Below are positions 35,900-44,933 of a DNA stretch of 64,000 bases, piece by piece. Position 1 is the stretch's first letter. Each line of letters starts with the position of its first letter. This stretch comes from Terribacillus aidingensis (GTDB taxonomy: Bacteria; Bacillota; Bacilli; Bacillales; Amphibacillaceae). The stretch is from assembly GCF_040703035.1 (NCBI RefSeq), contig NZ_CP159996.1, positions 220,001 to 284,000 on the forward strand. Reading direction: 5' to 3'. The translations under genes and the position numbers were made by a program. Below the pieces are notes generated by a model, which saw only the letters and a program-made list of their open reading frames with translations, was not told where the DNA came from and ran no database searches.

Positions 35900-38800
35900 C
35901 ATTTATATTGCTTAAACCATTTTATCCACCTGGATTTGCTTGCTTGCAGCAGGGATTCGGTGGTTCTGTCATGCTTTTGCTTCTGATATTCGATAAAGCT
36001 GGCAGAGCCAATCAGCAGAATGCCAGCTCCAATCAGATATAACCACCATGGTGCGCTTCCCCAAAGGGTACGGGTGTTGAAGAATAAGTTAAACACAACA
36101 GTGATCGTCCCCGTCAGGAAATACGCACGATATTTCCGTAAGAAACCAATGACAGCGGCCAGTAAAGAAAGGCTGCCAAGAGATAAGGCATCATAAATTG
36201 TCATTGAAGACAGCCCATCAAGCACGAGGATGCCGAACCCAAATGTTAGCAAAACTAACTCGATATGCGGTGTTACATCGGGATCATAGAAAAACAGTCG
36301 CAAGATGATAAGAACTAGTAATGCAATCGGTACGACATATAGCTCTGTTGTTAAATATGGACTGATGTCTGCGACTTGCAGGACGAGTATATAAGGGTAC
36401 AAACAAGATACGATGGCAGCAAGCCGTACATAACGTCTTTCAGCTGCTGGTGCTGTGTATATACTGATTGCATATAAAAGTACCGGTACTGATAAACCAA
36501 ATAGCGTATCAGCAAGGCCTGATTCATAGGCTGCAACACCTGCCAGACTGCCGACGATAGTATAAACGATAGCACCGATCCGATATATATCCACTCTATT
36601 CGAAACAGAACTCTTGCCCGCTTCGGCAACGAAAGATTGGTAATTGCTGAAGCTGGTAAGTGCTAATCCTGCTGCGCCGGCAAGCAGTAAGTAAGCTAAA
36701 CGGATTTCCTGACCGATGCTTCCATAGAGAAGCGAAATGGCAAGAAGTAACAGCAATGTGCAGGCAGAAACGATGCTTAGCTGCCATTGATGCTGTTGAT
36801 AGATTGCAATTACCCCGACAAAGAAAGCCAGCAGGATGATTTGCCAGGAGAATAGGCCAGTAAGCTCTGTTAATGCGAACAGCAGAATAACGTTATAGCC
36901 AGTCAGCAGGCTAATCCGCAATAAGGAACGCCAGCTAGGCAGCAGAGCATATGCCAAGGCAATGCAGCCTGTTGTCAATGCTGCAGCCAGTGTAAATTGA
37001 TGACTCAGATTTGTGTACTGATCCAAATGAGTGATCGAGATAAGGAAGACAATTAAAATACTGGCATTTGCAAATATATACTTTTCTATCGTTCTCGTAA
37101 CAATGTGGGCAGACAACACGAATTGAACGAGCGGAATAAGAAGCCAGACAGGCGGAACAAAATCCAACAACTGTGCAAGCAAAACCCATAGCGTGCCGAA
37201 AATAATCAAAGCATGACTGCACCAGAAGAAGTAGACCGAACCAATCGGAGCTTTCTTCTTCATGTATAGGCTAGCTGCAAAGAACAGCATTCCGCATAAC
37301 AAGACATAAGCTGTTAATATATTCGAGTCCCGAATTTCGAATAGATCTTGCAGTGATACATATGTCACAATGATGGAGCTGAGCACTGCAAGCCATAATG
37401 GATGCCTCCGAAAGACTTGAAGAGCCATTGATTGAATACCGACATTGATAAGTGAAACAATCGTAACTGTGACTGCAGGTAAATTCCACGAAAAGATGGC
37501 AATCAGAACAGCGCAACTCTGCAGGATTTGACCGGTTAGGAAAAACGATAAAAATAACGGCCGGTATCGATATCTACGGCAAAGGAATGCAATTGCAATG
37601 GCTATCAAAGCAATCAAAGTTGCATGTCCTGAAATACCAATTTGTTCATGATAAAATTCATTTTCAGTATATAGACGGTAACCACCGAGTAATAATGCTG
37701 CGATCAAGCTAATCGGGGTAATGATCTTACTGATGAGCACAACTTCTGCGTTTTCTTTCTCGTAACAGAAGAAACCTGCTGCAGCCACTAATAGCAGCAG
37801 ATAGCTATTGGCTTCATAATATCCATAGCTATGATTTACCAGGAATATAGGGATGACAAGCCCTACGTCTGCCCAGTTAATCGTAATTTGGAATGGCTCC
37901 AAGAATGTTATCTTTCTTGGCCAAATATAACTGTATGAAAGCCCGATGAAACATAACGTCGCCAACGCACTTGTACGGATCCAAATTGGAGCATCTACCA
38001 TATAAAGCAGCCAGTAGACGACAAGCAGGAACAGTCCGACGCTAGGATAGCTGTAATAGACTTTGCGTGAGGAAGCGGTCCAGATCGTATACTGGATCAG
38101 TAAGAATAAAATCCCGATTAAGTACGCCCAATTAAAATCAAAATAATAGAGAAGACTTGTGAAAAGGATAAAAAGAAAGCCATTTATTGCATGGATAAAA
38201 GATTCATAGACCACTTGCAGCCAGCGAGGCAAATTCCATGTCAACATAACGAGAATGAAGCCTAAGCCTATGAATTGACCAAAGAACATATTGAAATAAG
38301 AGTTAATCTCCAAAAGCAGCAAGATGCTGCCAATCAAGGTGAAAGCGATAAATCCAAAATGATAAAGTTTACTGAAGTTCTTGGCTGCCAAAATCAATGC
38401 GTTAGCGCCAATCACCAGTAAAGTCAGATCATAGGTGATGGCACTGCTCATCAGTATGATTGTGATGATGGCTTCTGTTCCAAGTTTCATTTGCAGATAA
38501 TTAGGCCAATATCGCTGCAGTGTCTTAAGTTTAAATGTATTGCGAATCGTTCGCTCGAACAAAAGCAGCAGGAAGTTGGCCAGCTGCAAGCAGAATAAAA
38601 ATGCACTATACGTAGTCGTGACATATAGTAATGCTGAGATTAAGGTGGACGATAAGCCGACATATGTTACCCATATGAATGCTTTGGATCCTGTACGGGC
38701 TGCCACTGCATAGTACAAAGCTGTACAGCTTAATGCCGCAACAGTTCCTATCAATGCTGCACCGTCACCGCCGAAGGACAAATAGCTGCCAAACAGCTGA

Positions 38801-39345
38801 TAGTAGGATGCTGAGAAGATGACTATCGGTACAAACAGCGCTGCGAGCATTAAGAATGCGAAGGCTGTTTGCGGAATCCTAACTTTATAGCTGAGATAAC
38901 TCAATCCTGCGAAAAGGAAAGGTATCAGGCTGATTAATAGCACTTTTCCTAAAGATGAGAAGTTCCCCCAGTTTGAAGTGCCGAGATATAACCCGCCAAA
39001 GAAAAGCATGATGATCCCGAGGACAAGAATGATAGTCAGATTGCGCTCTCGGATTTGTTCAGGAGTCTTTTGTTTTTTCTGTTTCTGGTTGGCTGATGAA
39101 TTCCAATAGACAGCAGTTTCTGGTGTAGTGTACATCTGTTCAGCCGCCGCAGCTGTCTGACGTGCGGGGGAAATCTCTGGATGTGTTTTTGTTTCAGTCT
39201 GTTTCGAAGCATCATAAGCTAGTTTGGTTCGATACCCTGTCATTGCGTTCGAGTACGTTTCGTTAGATATATAGCCTTGATCTAATAATTCCCGAAGTCT
39301 TTGTTCGAACAGATCTCCGGATTTATTGGGAGGCGTAGTATCCAT
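35899..39345 (-). CDS. very large multi-helix membrane protein (DUF2157-like)
   Basis: 1148 residues. A soluble N terminus (about 1-100; LFEQRLRELLDQGYISNETYSNAMTGY resembles the short helical start of DUF2157-type proteins, then a Lys/Gln-rich linker KQKKQKTPEQIRERN) is followed by a run of about 30 hydrophobic segments reaching almost to the C terminus, which is short and basic. Proteins of this kind are usually annotated as DUF2157 or SCO7613-type membrane proteins of unknown function. GAGGTGAAAAA precedes the ATG. It is a single gene, convergent with ytbE. Several long helices without charged residues suggest an unusual lipid-facing bundle. Confidence 0.78.
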   Translation of the reverse strand: MDTTPPNKSGDLFEQRLRELLDQGYISNETYSNAMTGYRTKLAYDASKQTETKTHPEISPARQTAAAAEQMYTTPETAVYWNSSANQKQKKQKTPEQIRERNLTIILVLGIIMLFFGGLYLGTSNWGNFSSLGKVLLISLIPFLFAGLSYLSYKVRIPQTAFAFLMLAALFVPIVIFSASYYQLFGSYLSFGGDGAALIGTVAALSCTALYYAVAARTGSKAFIWVTYVGLSSTLISALLYVTTTYSAFLFCLQLANFLLLLFERTIRNTFKLKTLQRYWPNYLQMKLGTEAIITIILMSSAITYDLTLLVIGANALILAAKNFSKLYHFGFIAFTLIGSILLLLEINSYFNMFFGQFIGLGFILVMLTWNLPRWLQVVYESFIHAINGFLFILFTSLLYYFDFNWAYLIGILFLLIQYTIWTASSRKVYYSYPSVGLFLLVVYWLLYMVDAPIWIRTSALATLCFIGLSYSYIWPRKITFLEPFQITINWADVGLVIPIFLVNHSYGYYEANSYLLLLVAAAGFFCYEKENAEVVLISKIITPISLIAALLLGGYRLYTENEFYHEQIGISGHATLIALIAIAIAFLCRRYRYRPLFLSFFLTGQILQSCAVLIAIFSWNLPAVTVTIVSLINVGIQSMALQVFRRHPLWLAVLSSIIVTYVSLQDLFEIRDSNILTAYVLLCGMLFFAASLYMKKKAPIGSVYFFWCSHALIIFGTLWVLLAQLLDFVPPVWLLIPLVQFVLSAHIVTRTIEKYIFANASILIVFLISITHLDQYTNLSHQFTLAAALTTGCIALAYALLPSWRSLLRISLLTGYNVILLFALTELTGLFSWQIILLAFFVGVIAIYQQHQWQLSIVSACTLLLLLAISLLYGSIGQEIRLAYLLLAGAAGLALTSFSNYQSFVAEAGKSSVSNRVDIYRIGAIVYTIVGSLAGVAAYESGLADTLFGLSVPVLLYAISIYTAPAAERRYVRLAAIVSCLYPYILVLQVADISPYLTTELYVVPIALLVLIILRLFFYDPDVTPHIELVLLTFGFGILVLDGLSSMTIYDALSLGSLSLLAAVIGFLRKYRAYFLTGTITVVFNLFFNTRTLWGSAPWWLYLIGAGILLIGSASFIEYQKQKHDRTTESLLQASKSRWIKWFKQYK

Positions 39346-39502
39346 TTTTTCACCTCACTATTATTTGGTTGTTATTTCCAAACTTTATTATATAGAAGTA
39401 AGACTTGTCTGAACAGCCGCCTCATTCCTTTCATTTCTGTTTTCTGTTATGATAGGCGGTAGAAAACGTGAACGAAGCTGTTCATATAGAAGGAGAATGA
39501 AA

Positions 39503-40285
39503 ATGAAGGATTTTCTACAATTACAGAATAAGCACATCGTCATCATGGGTGTGGCGAATGATCGCAGTATCGGATGGGGCGTTGCGCAATCGTTATATGC
39601 CGCTGGTGCGAAGCTGATTTTTACATATCGCCAGGAGCGTTCCGCTAAAAAGTTGAACAAGCTGTTGGAAAAGAATGAAATGGAAGCAGCTGTTATCCAG
39701 TGTGACGTAAACGATGATGACAGCATCGCGTCTGCATTTGCAGAAATCAAAGACAAGTTCACAACTGTCCATGGTCTTGTACATTCCGTAGCTCATGCAC
39801 ATCAAGAAGATTTGAGAGGTGATTTCATCGACACTTCTCGTGACGGCTATGCATTCGCACAGGATACAAGTGCCTATTCATTAGTAGCTGTAGCAAAAGC
39901 AGTCCGTCCGTTAATGACAGAAGGCGGCTCCATCGTGACAATGAGCTACCTTGGTGCTGAACGTGTGCTGCAGGGCTACAACGTCATGGGTGTTGCAAAA
40001 GCAGCGCTGGAAGCAAGTGTACGCTACTTGGCGAATGATCTTGGTCCGGATAACATCCGTATTAACGCTATCTCTGCAGGTCCAATCCGTACATTGGCTG
40101 CAAAAGGCGTACCTTCTTTCAATGACATCCTTTCAAAAGTGGAACATACTGCACCGCTTCGCCGTAATGTTTCTGCTGAGGAAGTTGGCGATATGACTGT
40201 TGGTTTGCTCGGAGCTCTTTCCCGCGGTGTAACTGGTGAGATTGTTTACGTGGATGCTGGTTTCAATATCATCGGTATTGGTTAA
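39503..40285 (+). CDS. fabI: enoyl-[acyl-carrier-protein] reductase FabI
   Basis: A 260-residue SDR-type enoyl-ACP reductase, same length as B. subtilis FabI (258). The NAD motif is GVANDRSIGWG, the catalytic Tyr/Lys pair is YNVMGVAKA (Y-x6-K), and ISAGPIRTLAAKG is the substrate-binding loop. It does the last reduction in fatty acid elongation and is the target of triclosan. The ATG at 39503 has AGAAGGAG 8 bases upstream; a longer form from 39449 has no site. I see no FapR operator upstream. A terminator follows. Confidence 0.95.
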   Translation: MKDFLQLQNKHIVIMGVANDRSIGWGVAQSLYAAGAKLIFTYRQERSAKKLNKLLEKNEMEAAVIQCDVNDDDSIASAFAEIKDKFTTVHGLVHSVAHAHQEDLRGDFIDTSRDGYAFAQDTSAYSLVAVAKAVRPLMTEGGSIVTMSYLGAERVLQGYNVMGVAKAALEASVRYLANDLGPDNIRINAISAGPIRTLAAKGVPSFNDILSKVEHTAPLRRNVSAEEVGDMTVGLLGALSRGVTGEIVYVDAGFNIIGIG

Positions 40286-40295
40286 TTTGCGCTTT

Positions 40296-40328
40296 AACCC
40301 GTTCTAATAATGATTAGGACGGGTTTTT
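40296..40328 (+). terminator. terminator of fabI
   Basis: 13-bp stem AACCCGTTCTAAT/ATTAGGACGGGTT, one G-U pair, AATG loop, then T-run. Confidence 0.88.
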
Positions 40329-40404
40329 ATGTTCAGCAAGGAATTTGTAATACGTGGAAGTGAAACGGGAATATCACACATCTGATTTCTATTGATTTAT
40401 GGGA

Positions 40405-40440
40405 AAAGCTAAATCTTATGATTTGGCTTTTTTATTTTTT
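40405..40440 (+). terminator. second, orphan terminator upstream of GntR operon
   Basis: AAAGCTAAATC/GATTTGGCTTT (11 bp, one G-U) with TTAT loop and a long T-run. It lies between the fabI terminator and the GntR gene, so it is not needed to end fabI; it may belong to a short transcript or act as an attenuator. Confidence 0.65.
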
Positions 40441-40472
40441 GGAAAAAAGTTCTTTTCAAATGGAAAGTGCTG

Positions 40473-40500
40473 GTGTATACTTTGGTGTATCAAGTGTACT
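40473..40500 (+). promoter_or_regulatory. GTGTA repeats upstream of GntR gene
   Basis: GTGTATAC (40473), GTGTATC (40485) and GTGTACT (40494) form irregular repeats; TAATACAG also occurs twice just downstream. They are a plausible operator for the adjacent GntR regulator, as YtrA-type regulators usually control their own operon. Confidence 0.4.
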
Positions 40501-40546
40501 ACTATAACTAATACAGTTAATACAGAAGCTCGAATGAGGTGAATAC

Positions 40547-40930
40547 ATGTTTGAACTTGACTTGCGAAGCGGCAAGCCGATATATGAACAAATCGTTGAT
40601 AAGTTCAAAGAACTGATTATCAATCAGGTGCTGGAAACGGACGAGAAGCTTCCCTCGGTACGGGAGCTCGCCCAGCAGCTGACGATCAATCCGAATACAA
40701 TCCAAAAAGCATACCGTGAGCTTGAAAATCAAGAATTGATCTATTCCGTAAAGGGACGGGGGAGTTTCGTGAACGCGATTAGTTTACAGGTCGATCCACA
40801 AAAGGTGAAGCAAATGCAGGAGGAAATGAAAAAACTGCTTACCGAGGCACTGTATATCGGTATGACAGCAGATGAAATTCGAAATGTGGTGGAGCAGCAG
40901 CTGCGTAATGGGGGAGGAAGCGAAAAATGA
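40547..40930 (+). CDS. GntR-family (YtrA-type) regulator
   Basis: A 127-residue regulator: winged HTH (about 1-75, PIYEQIVDKFKELIINQVL then LPSVRELAQQLTINPNTIQKAY, RELENQELIYSVKGRGSFV) plus a short helical dimerisation tail of the YtrA subfamily. These usually repress an ABC transporter operon that begins with their own gene and respond to cell wall active compounds in B. subtilis. It overlaps the ATPase gene by 4 bases. GAGGTG precedes the ATG at 40547. Confidence 0.9.
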   Translation: MFELDLRSGKPIYEQIVDKFKELIINQVLETDEKLPSVRELAQQLTINPNTIQKAYRELENQELIYSVKGRGSFVNAISLQVDPQKVKQMQEEMKKLLTEALYIGMTADEIRNVVEQQLRNGGGSEK

Positions 40931-41823
40931 TCAAAGCAGTAGAACTAAGTAAAAAATTTGACCGGAAACAAGTGTTGGACCAAGTTGGTTTTCAGGTTAA
41001 GAAAGGGACGATTTACGGTCTACTTGGCTCGAACGGTGCAGGAAAGACAACCATAATGCGTATTCTTGCCGGTATACTGAAGCAAGACAAAGGGTGTGTC
41101 CTGGTAGACGGCAAAACTGTATTTGAAAATGTGGCGTTGAAACAGCGCATCATCTTCATGCCGGATATTCTTTATTTTCTCCCGCAATATACAGTGAAGC
41201 AGATGGGTCAATTTTATGCTGATATGTATGCGAATTGGGATCAGCAGCGATATGACCAGCTGATCAGCCAATTCAAACTGGAGAACAAGAAAGTCTCTAC
41301 CTTTTCGAAAGGTATGCAGCGACAAGTGGCATTTTGTCTGGCATTGGCAGCAAAGCCGGATTTTCTAATCATGGACGAACCGCTTGATGGATTAGACGCT
41401 GTTGTGCGGCAGCGAATTAAAGGCTTACTTATCAATGACGTTGCGGAGAGAGAGATGACCGTCCTTATTTCTTCCCACAATCTGCGGGAAATGGAGAACC
41501 TCTGTGATGACGTTGGAATCGTACATAAAGGAAAAATGATTCTGGAGCGGAATCTGGATGATATGAAGACAGAGGTTCAAAAGGTTCAGTTCGCTTTGCG
41601 TAAAGGGCAGGATATGAGTTTCTTAGAAAAATTAAATATCCTTCACCAGGAAAAACGCGGGAGCATCCATCTGCTGATCGTCAAAGCAGACCATCAGGAG
41701 TTAGAAGGAATACTTGCAGCACAAAACCCAGTCGTACTGGATATGCTGCCGCTATCCTTGGAAGAAATCTTTATCTATGAAATGGGAGGTGCTGGCTATG
41801 CCATCGAAAACATCCTTGATTAA
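40927..41823 (+). CDS. ABC transporter ATP-binding protein
   Basis: A 298-residue ATPase. Walker A is GSNGAGKTT (about residues 36-44), the signature is FSKGMQRQ (about 126-133), Walker B is FLIMDEP, and the H-loop His lies in ISSHNLRE. The C-terminal ~70 residues form an extension as in the YtrB/YhcG class. It pairs with the permease gene downstream, which overlaps it by 26 bases, and is regulated by the GntR protein. The transported substrate is unknown. Confidence 0.9.
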   Translation: MIKAVELSKKFDRKQVLDQVGFQVKKGTIYGLLGSNGAGKTTIMRILAGILKQDKGCVLVDGKTVFENVALKQRIIFMPDILYFLPQYTVKQMGQFYADMYANWDQQRYDQLISQFKLENKKVSTFSKGMQRQVAFCLALAAKPDFLIMDEPLDGLDAVVRQRIKGLLINDVAEREMTVLISSHNLREMENLCDDVGIVHKGKMILERNLDDMKTEVQKVQFALRKGQDMSFLEKLNILHQEKRGSIHLLIVKADHQELEGILAAQNPVVLDMLPLSLEEIFIYEMGGAGYAIENILD

Positions 41824-43735
41824 GAAGCAAATCATTTTGCATGATGTCCGACAGGTTGGTTGGTTAAGTGTATTATATTTTTTAGCTTTACTATTAATTC
41901 TGCCGATACAAATTATTATCCAGTATTCTGATCTGCCAAATAGAGAATATATGGAAAAAGGCGATCTTTTCCTATATATTCCGGATGTCCAGTGGCTTCT
42001 GTCCATTACAGCGCCAGTGCTTCTGGGGATATTATTATTGCGTTACTTGCATAAGAAACAAGTATCTGATTTCATCCACAGTATGCCTATTAAGAGGGCG
42101 TCATTGTATCATCACCATCTAGTTGTAGGACTGATATTATTATTCATTCCTATTATATTGAATGCTCTGATTCTGATTGGTTTACAGGCTTTCACTGGCA
42201 TAGGGAATTATTTTAATGGGATGCATGTGTTATCTTGGCTGGGCATAATGCTATTTCTTAATACTTTTATGTTATTGGCCACGATTTTCACAGGCATGAT
42301 AACAGGGATGTTCTCCATGCACTTTGTACTAACTTATATTTTAGTCTTGCTTCCAGCGGGTCTTGCTCTCCTGCTAATTGCGAATATGAGTATTTTATTC
42401 GTAGGTTACCCGATGGATTATTATGCAGATATGGCGATTTTTAAATTCTCACCAATCTCCTATTTCTTTGTTAACTTTGCTCCTGGTTCTGATTTTTCCT
42501 GGATTGTGATGTCAGCATATGCAGCAGCGGGTTTGCTATTATATCTGGCTGCATTCTGGTTATACGCTCACCGGCAAATGGAAGCTACTTCACAAGCAAT
42601 TGTATTTCCTTTCTTGCGACCTGTTTTCCAATACGGCGTAACTTTCAGCTTTATGATGGCAGGCGGTTATTATTTCCATGTTGCGTCTTCGTCATTTGCT
42701 TGGGTTATATTTGGCTATGTTGCAGGATCGCTAATCGGGTTTATTATAGCTGAAGCGATATTGAATAAAACATGGAGAGTTTATAGTAACTACAAATCTT
42801 ATCTGATATTCGCAGTTTCCTTAGCAGTTGTTCTTATTGCTGTGAATCTCGTTAAAGAGAATTATGAAAATAAGATTCCTTCCGCTGACAACATTGAAAG
42901 AGTTTATTTTGGAGATACCTATACTTACACAGAGGATCGGGAATATTTGCAACCGGGTATTAAACCGCTATATTTCACTGATAAGCAAGATATCGAGCTG
43001 GTTCGGGATTTACATGAGCAAGCAATAGATACTCCGAGAGTAGATGATTGGTATGAAGGAAATATGCGTTCCACGTTCGTCGTTTATGAGCTGAAAAACG
43101 GAAAGAAGATAGCTAGATCATATACGTATTCTCTTGATGACAATGCTGAACTGAAAAGTCTGCAACATGAGATTGAAGGATCAAAGGCGTATAAGTATGC
43201 AAATAACGCTGTCTTTAATATTGAGTCGGATGGGATTTATGCTGTGGATGTACAGTCAAATAACATTAAGCAAAGCAGCACCAGGATTTCCGATCCAGAA
43301 TTGATACATGCGCTTATTGAAGCTATCAAGAAAGATATAGAGCTTAAAGATCCACAGGCGTATTCAGAGGAAGTGCTAACTTATTCAGTGGATCTAATGA
43401 CTAATAAAGATCAAGATTACTATTATGCAAATTTTGATGACAGTGATAAAAATACGATTAAAGTATTACAGGATGCGGGGCTTTATGATGATCTAAAAGT
43501 ATATTCCGAGGATATATCAAGTATTGATTTGGAGGACTCTGAACGGAATAATACGGTAACTGTAGAGGATGAAGATGTAATCAAGCAAATACTCGATCAC
43601 ATTACTTACTATAGCGAAGAAGAAGATTCTGCTTTTGTAACGTTCAACCTTAACAGGGGACAGAGTATGCAAGATGAGCTCTCTATCGAATACGATGACC
43701 TCCCCGAATCAATCAAAAACCAACTGGAGGAATAA
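41798..43735 (+). CDS. ABC transporter permease with DUF6449-like C-terminal domain
   Basis: About 645 residues. The first ~355 residues hold about 8-9 membrane helices. A final helix (about 335-352, YLIFAVSLAVVLIAVNLV) is followed by a ~290-residue hydrophilic domain (YENKIPSADNIERVYFGDTY..., strongly acidic, rich in Asp, Glu, Tyr) that matches the DUF6449 region seen after such permeases. Orientation is inferred; it may be extracytoplasmic and ligand-binding. GGGAGGTG precedes the ATG at 41798, which overlaps the ATPase gene by 26 bases; the longer form from 41714 is unlikely. The sigma factor follows 3 bases after the stop. Confidence 0.85.
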   Translation: MPSKTSLIKKQIILHDVRQVGWLSVLYFLALLLILPIQIIIQYSDLPNREYMEKGDLFLYIPDVQWLLSITAPVLLGILLLRYLHKKQVSDFIHSMPIKRASLYHHHLVVGLILLFIPIILNALILIGLQAFTGIGNYFNGMHVLSWLGIMLFLNTFMLLATIFTGMITGMFSMHFVLTYILVLLPAGLALLLIANMSILFVGYPMDYYADMAIFKFSPISYFFVNFAPGSDFSWIVMSAYAAAGLLLYLAAFWLYAHRQMEATSQAIVFPFLRPVFQYGVTFSFMMAGGYYFHVASSSFAWVIFGYVAGSLIGFIIAEAILNKTWRVYSNYKSYLIFAVSLAVVLIAVNLVKENYENKIPSADNIERVYFGDTYTYTEDREYLQPGIKPLYFTDKQDIELVRDLHEQAIDTPRVDDWYEGNMRSTFVVYELKNGKKIARSYTYSLDDNAELKSLQHEIEGSKAYKYANNAVFNIESDGIYAVDVQSNNIKQSSTRISDPELIHALIEAIKKDIELKDPQAYSEEVLTYSVDLMTNKDQDYYYANFDDSDKNTIKVLQDAGLYDDLKVYSEDISSIDLEDSERNNTVTVEDEDVIKQILDHITYYSEEEDSAFVTFNLNRGQSMQDELSIEYDDLPESIKNQLEE

Positions 43736-43738
43736 AGC

Positions 43739-44293
43739 GTGGCTAGCGAGTGTGTATATGTGACGGAGTCGGTGTTTCAGCATATCTATTCGCTCTACCA
43801 TCAGCGGGTATATCATGCAGCGCAGAAGGTACTGCGTGATCCGCAGCTGGCAGAGGACGCGGCGCAAGAGACGTTCATCAAAGCTTATCGTAATCTGGAC
43901 AAGCTGGAGGATGTGTCGAAGGCAGGTGCATGGCTTGCAACAATTGCTTCACGTACAGCCATTGATATGCTTCGCAAAGAAGGTAAATGCAAGTTCATTA
44001 GTATAGAATTGGCCAGCTGGGAGCTTGAGCAGCATTATCTCGAGCATATCGTCATGGAAGAGGTCGAGCTGCGGGAGACGAAACGAGAACTCGAGCAGGA
44101 TATTCGAAAGCTGAAGCCAAAACTCCAAGAAGTGCTGGCGCTGCGTTATGTGAATGATATGAAAGAAAGTGAAATTGCTGCTAACCTATCTTTAACTAAA
44201 TCAACAGTGAAGACTCGATTGTACAGGGCAAAGCAACTAATAAAAGCAGAGCGGGCAAACCGCGATATGATAATGGTAAGAGAGACATGGTAA
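43739..44293 (+). CDS. ECF-type sigma factor
   Basis: A 184-residue group 4 sigma factor: region 2 about 10-85 (YHQRVYHAAQKVLRD then LAEDAAQETFIKAYRNLDKLE) and region 4.2 about 125-175 (VLALRYVNDMKESEIAANL, then STVKTRLYRAKQLI). Start GTG with GGAGGAATAAAGC upstream, overlapping the end of the permease gene. No anti-sigma gene follows; the operon ends here at a strong terminator. The membrane permease with its large hydrophilic C-terminal domain is the only membrane protein in the operon, so it may act as the sensor; this is inference. Confidence 0.87.
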   Translation: MASECVYVTESVFQHIYSLYHQRVYHAAQKVLRDPQLAEDAAQETFIKAYRNLDKLEDVSKAGAWLATIASRTAIDMLRKEGKCKFISIELASWELEQHYLEHIVMEEVELRETKRELEQDIRKLKPKLQEVLALRYVNDMKESEIAANLSLTKSTVKTRLYRAKQLIKAERANRDMIMVRETW

Positions 44294-44312
44294 AGCCTGT
44301 CTCTCTTTTTTG
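44278..44312 (+). terminator. terminator of GntR-ABC-sigma operon
   Basis: Stem AAGAGAGACA/TGTCTCTCTT with 10-base loop and a T-run; the stop codon lies in the loop. Confidence 0.88.
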
Positions 44313-44429
44313 GTGAACAATAACGGAGTAAAAATAAGAAAAAATCATTTAAATCCGAACAATATATTGATTTGGTTTATTAAAGTATGTATAATGACCT
44401 TACCGCATACATGACAGGTGGTTGTTGGC

Positions 44430-44768
44430 ATGCTAGAGAATAGCAATGAAATCAAGAAGAAGCTGTCACATATGTACAATGATGTGTCGAAGGAATTGTT
44501 CGGTGTCGGAACGACATTATTGAAGGTTTCCATCGATCAAAACATCATCACCATCCAAGCCAAGCATCGGCGTTCACCGCGATCTGCAGCTTTGGAAGGC
44601 GAGGCTCCTAGCTTGAAGCAGGAGGTCGACTTCCGATTATCCATGCTGTACAAAAAACGCTTGGCAGAAAAACTTAATACCGAAACGGAATGGCACATTG
44701 AGTCTATACTACGAGATTACGACGCAGCCTCTCAACGTGCTTTTACCAATATTGTCTTAGGCAGTTAA
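44430..44768 (+). CDS. DUF2294-family protein
   Basis: A 112-residue protein of the DUF2294 family: MLENSNEIKKKLSHMYNDVSKELFGVG and DFRLSMLYKKRLAEKLNTETEWHIESILRDYD are its typical start and end. Function is unknown; members are common in Bacillaceae and some lie next to formate dehydrogenase or transport genes. The ATG at 44430 has AGGTGG upstream. It lies between the sigma factor operon and the purine operon leader; no link is obvious. Whether its transcript reads into the next operon is unclear, because the leader's terminator also serves it. Confidence 0.8.
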   Translation: MLENSNEIKKKLSHMYNDVSKELFGVGTTLLKVSIDQNIITIQAKHRRSPRSAALEGEAPSLKQEVDFRLSMLYKKRLAEKLNTETEWHIESILRDYDAASQRAFTNIVLGS

Positions 44769-44933
44769 GCCAACACCGGATTCATCTGGTGTGCGGTTAA
44801 TGCCATAGAAAAGCTTGATTGGTCTGACCTTTGTTGATCGAAGAGAAGATGATCTAGTAGAATGCTCGCATTCTATTAAGATTGTCTTCTTTTTTTGCTT
44901 TTATAAATCACTAATTATATGGGGGTTTTTCAC
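44769..44933 (+). promoter_or_regulatory. structured leader of the purine-uptake operon, class unknown
   Basis: Hairpin 1 (ACACCGGA 44773-44780 with TCTGGTGT 44785-44792) is followed by a segment with short complements (GGTCTGACC at 44821) and then a very long terminator (44844-44896) only about 40 bases before the first start codon. The layout is that of an attenuator or riboswitch, but it matches none of the purine, preQ1, ykkC, TPP or T-box consensus sequences I know. No good promoter is visible between the terminator and the start. Confidence 0.5.
44844..44896 (+). terminator. leader terminator, 20-bp stem
   Basis: AGAAGAT-GATCT-AG-TAGAATG pairs with CATTCTA-TTA-AGATTGTCTTCT (two G-U pairs and a 1-base bulge) around a CTCG loop, followed by seven T residues. 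It is among the longest terminators in the window. It may end the DUF2294 gene or control the operon that follows. Confidence 0.82.

Noticed and set aside
39346..39502. FapR operator upstream of fabI
   Set aside because: No TTAGTACC-like sequence is present.
44769..44933. Purine, TPP, T-box or ykkC riboswitch assignment
   Set aside because: The diagnostic conserved loops of those classes are absent; left as an unclassified leader.
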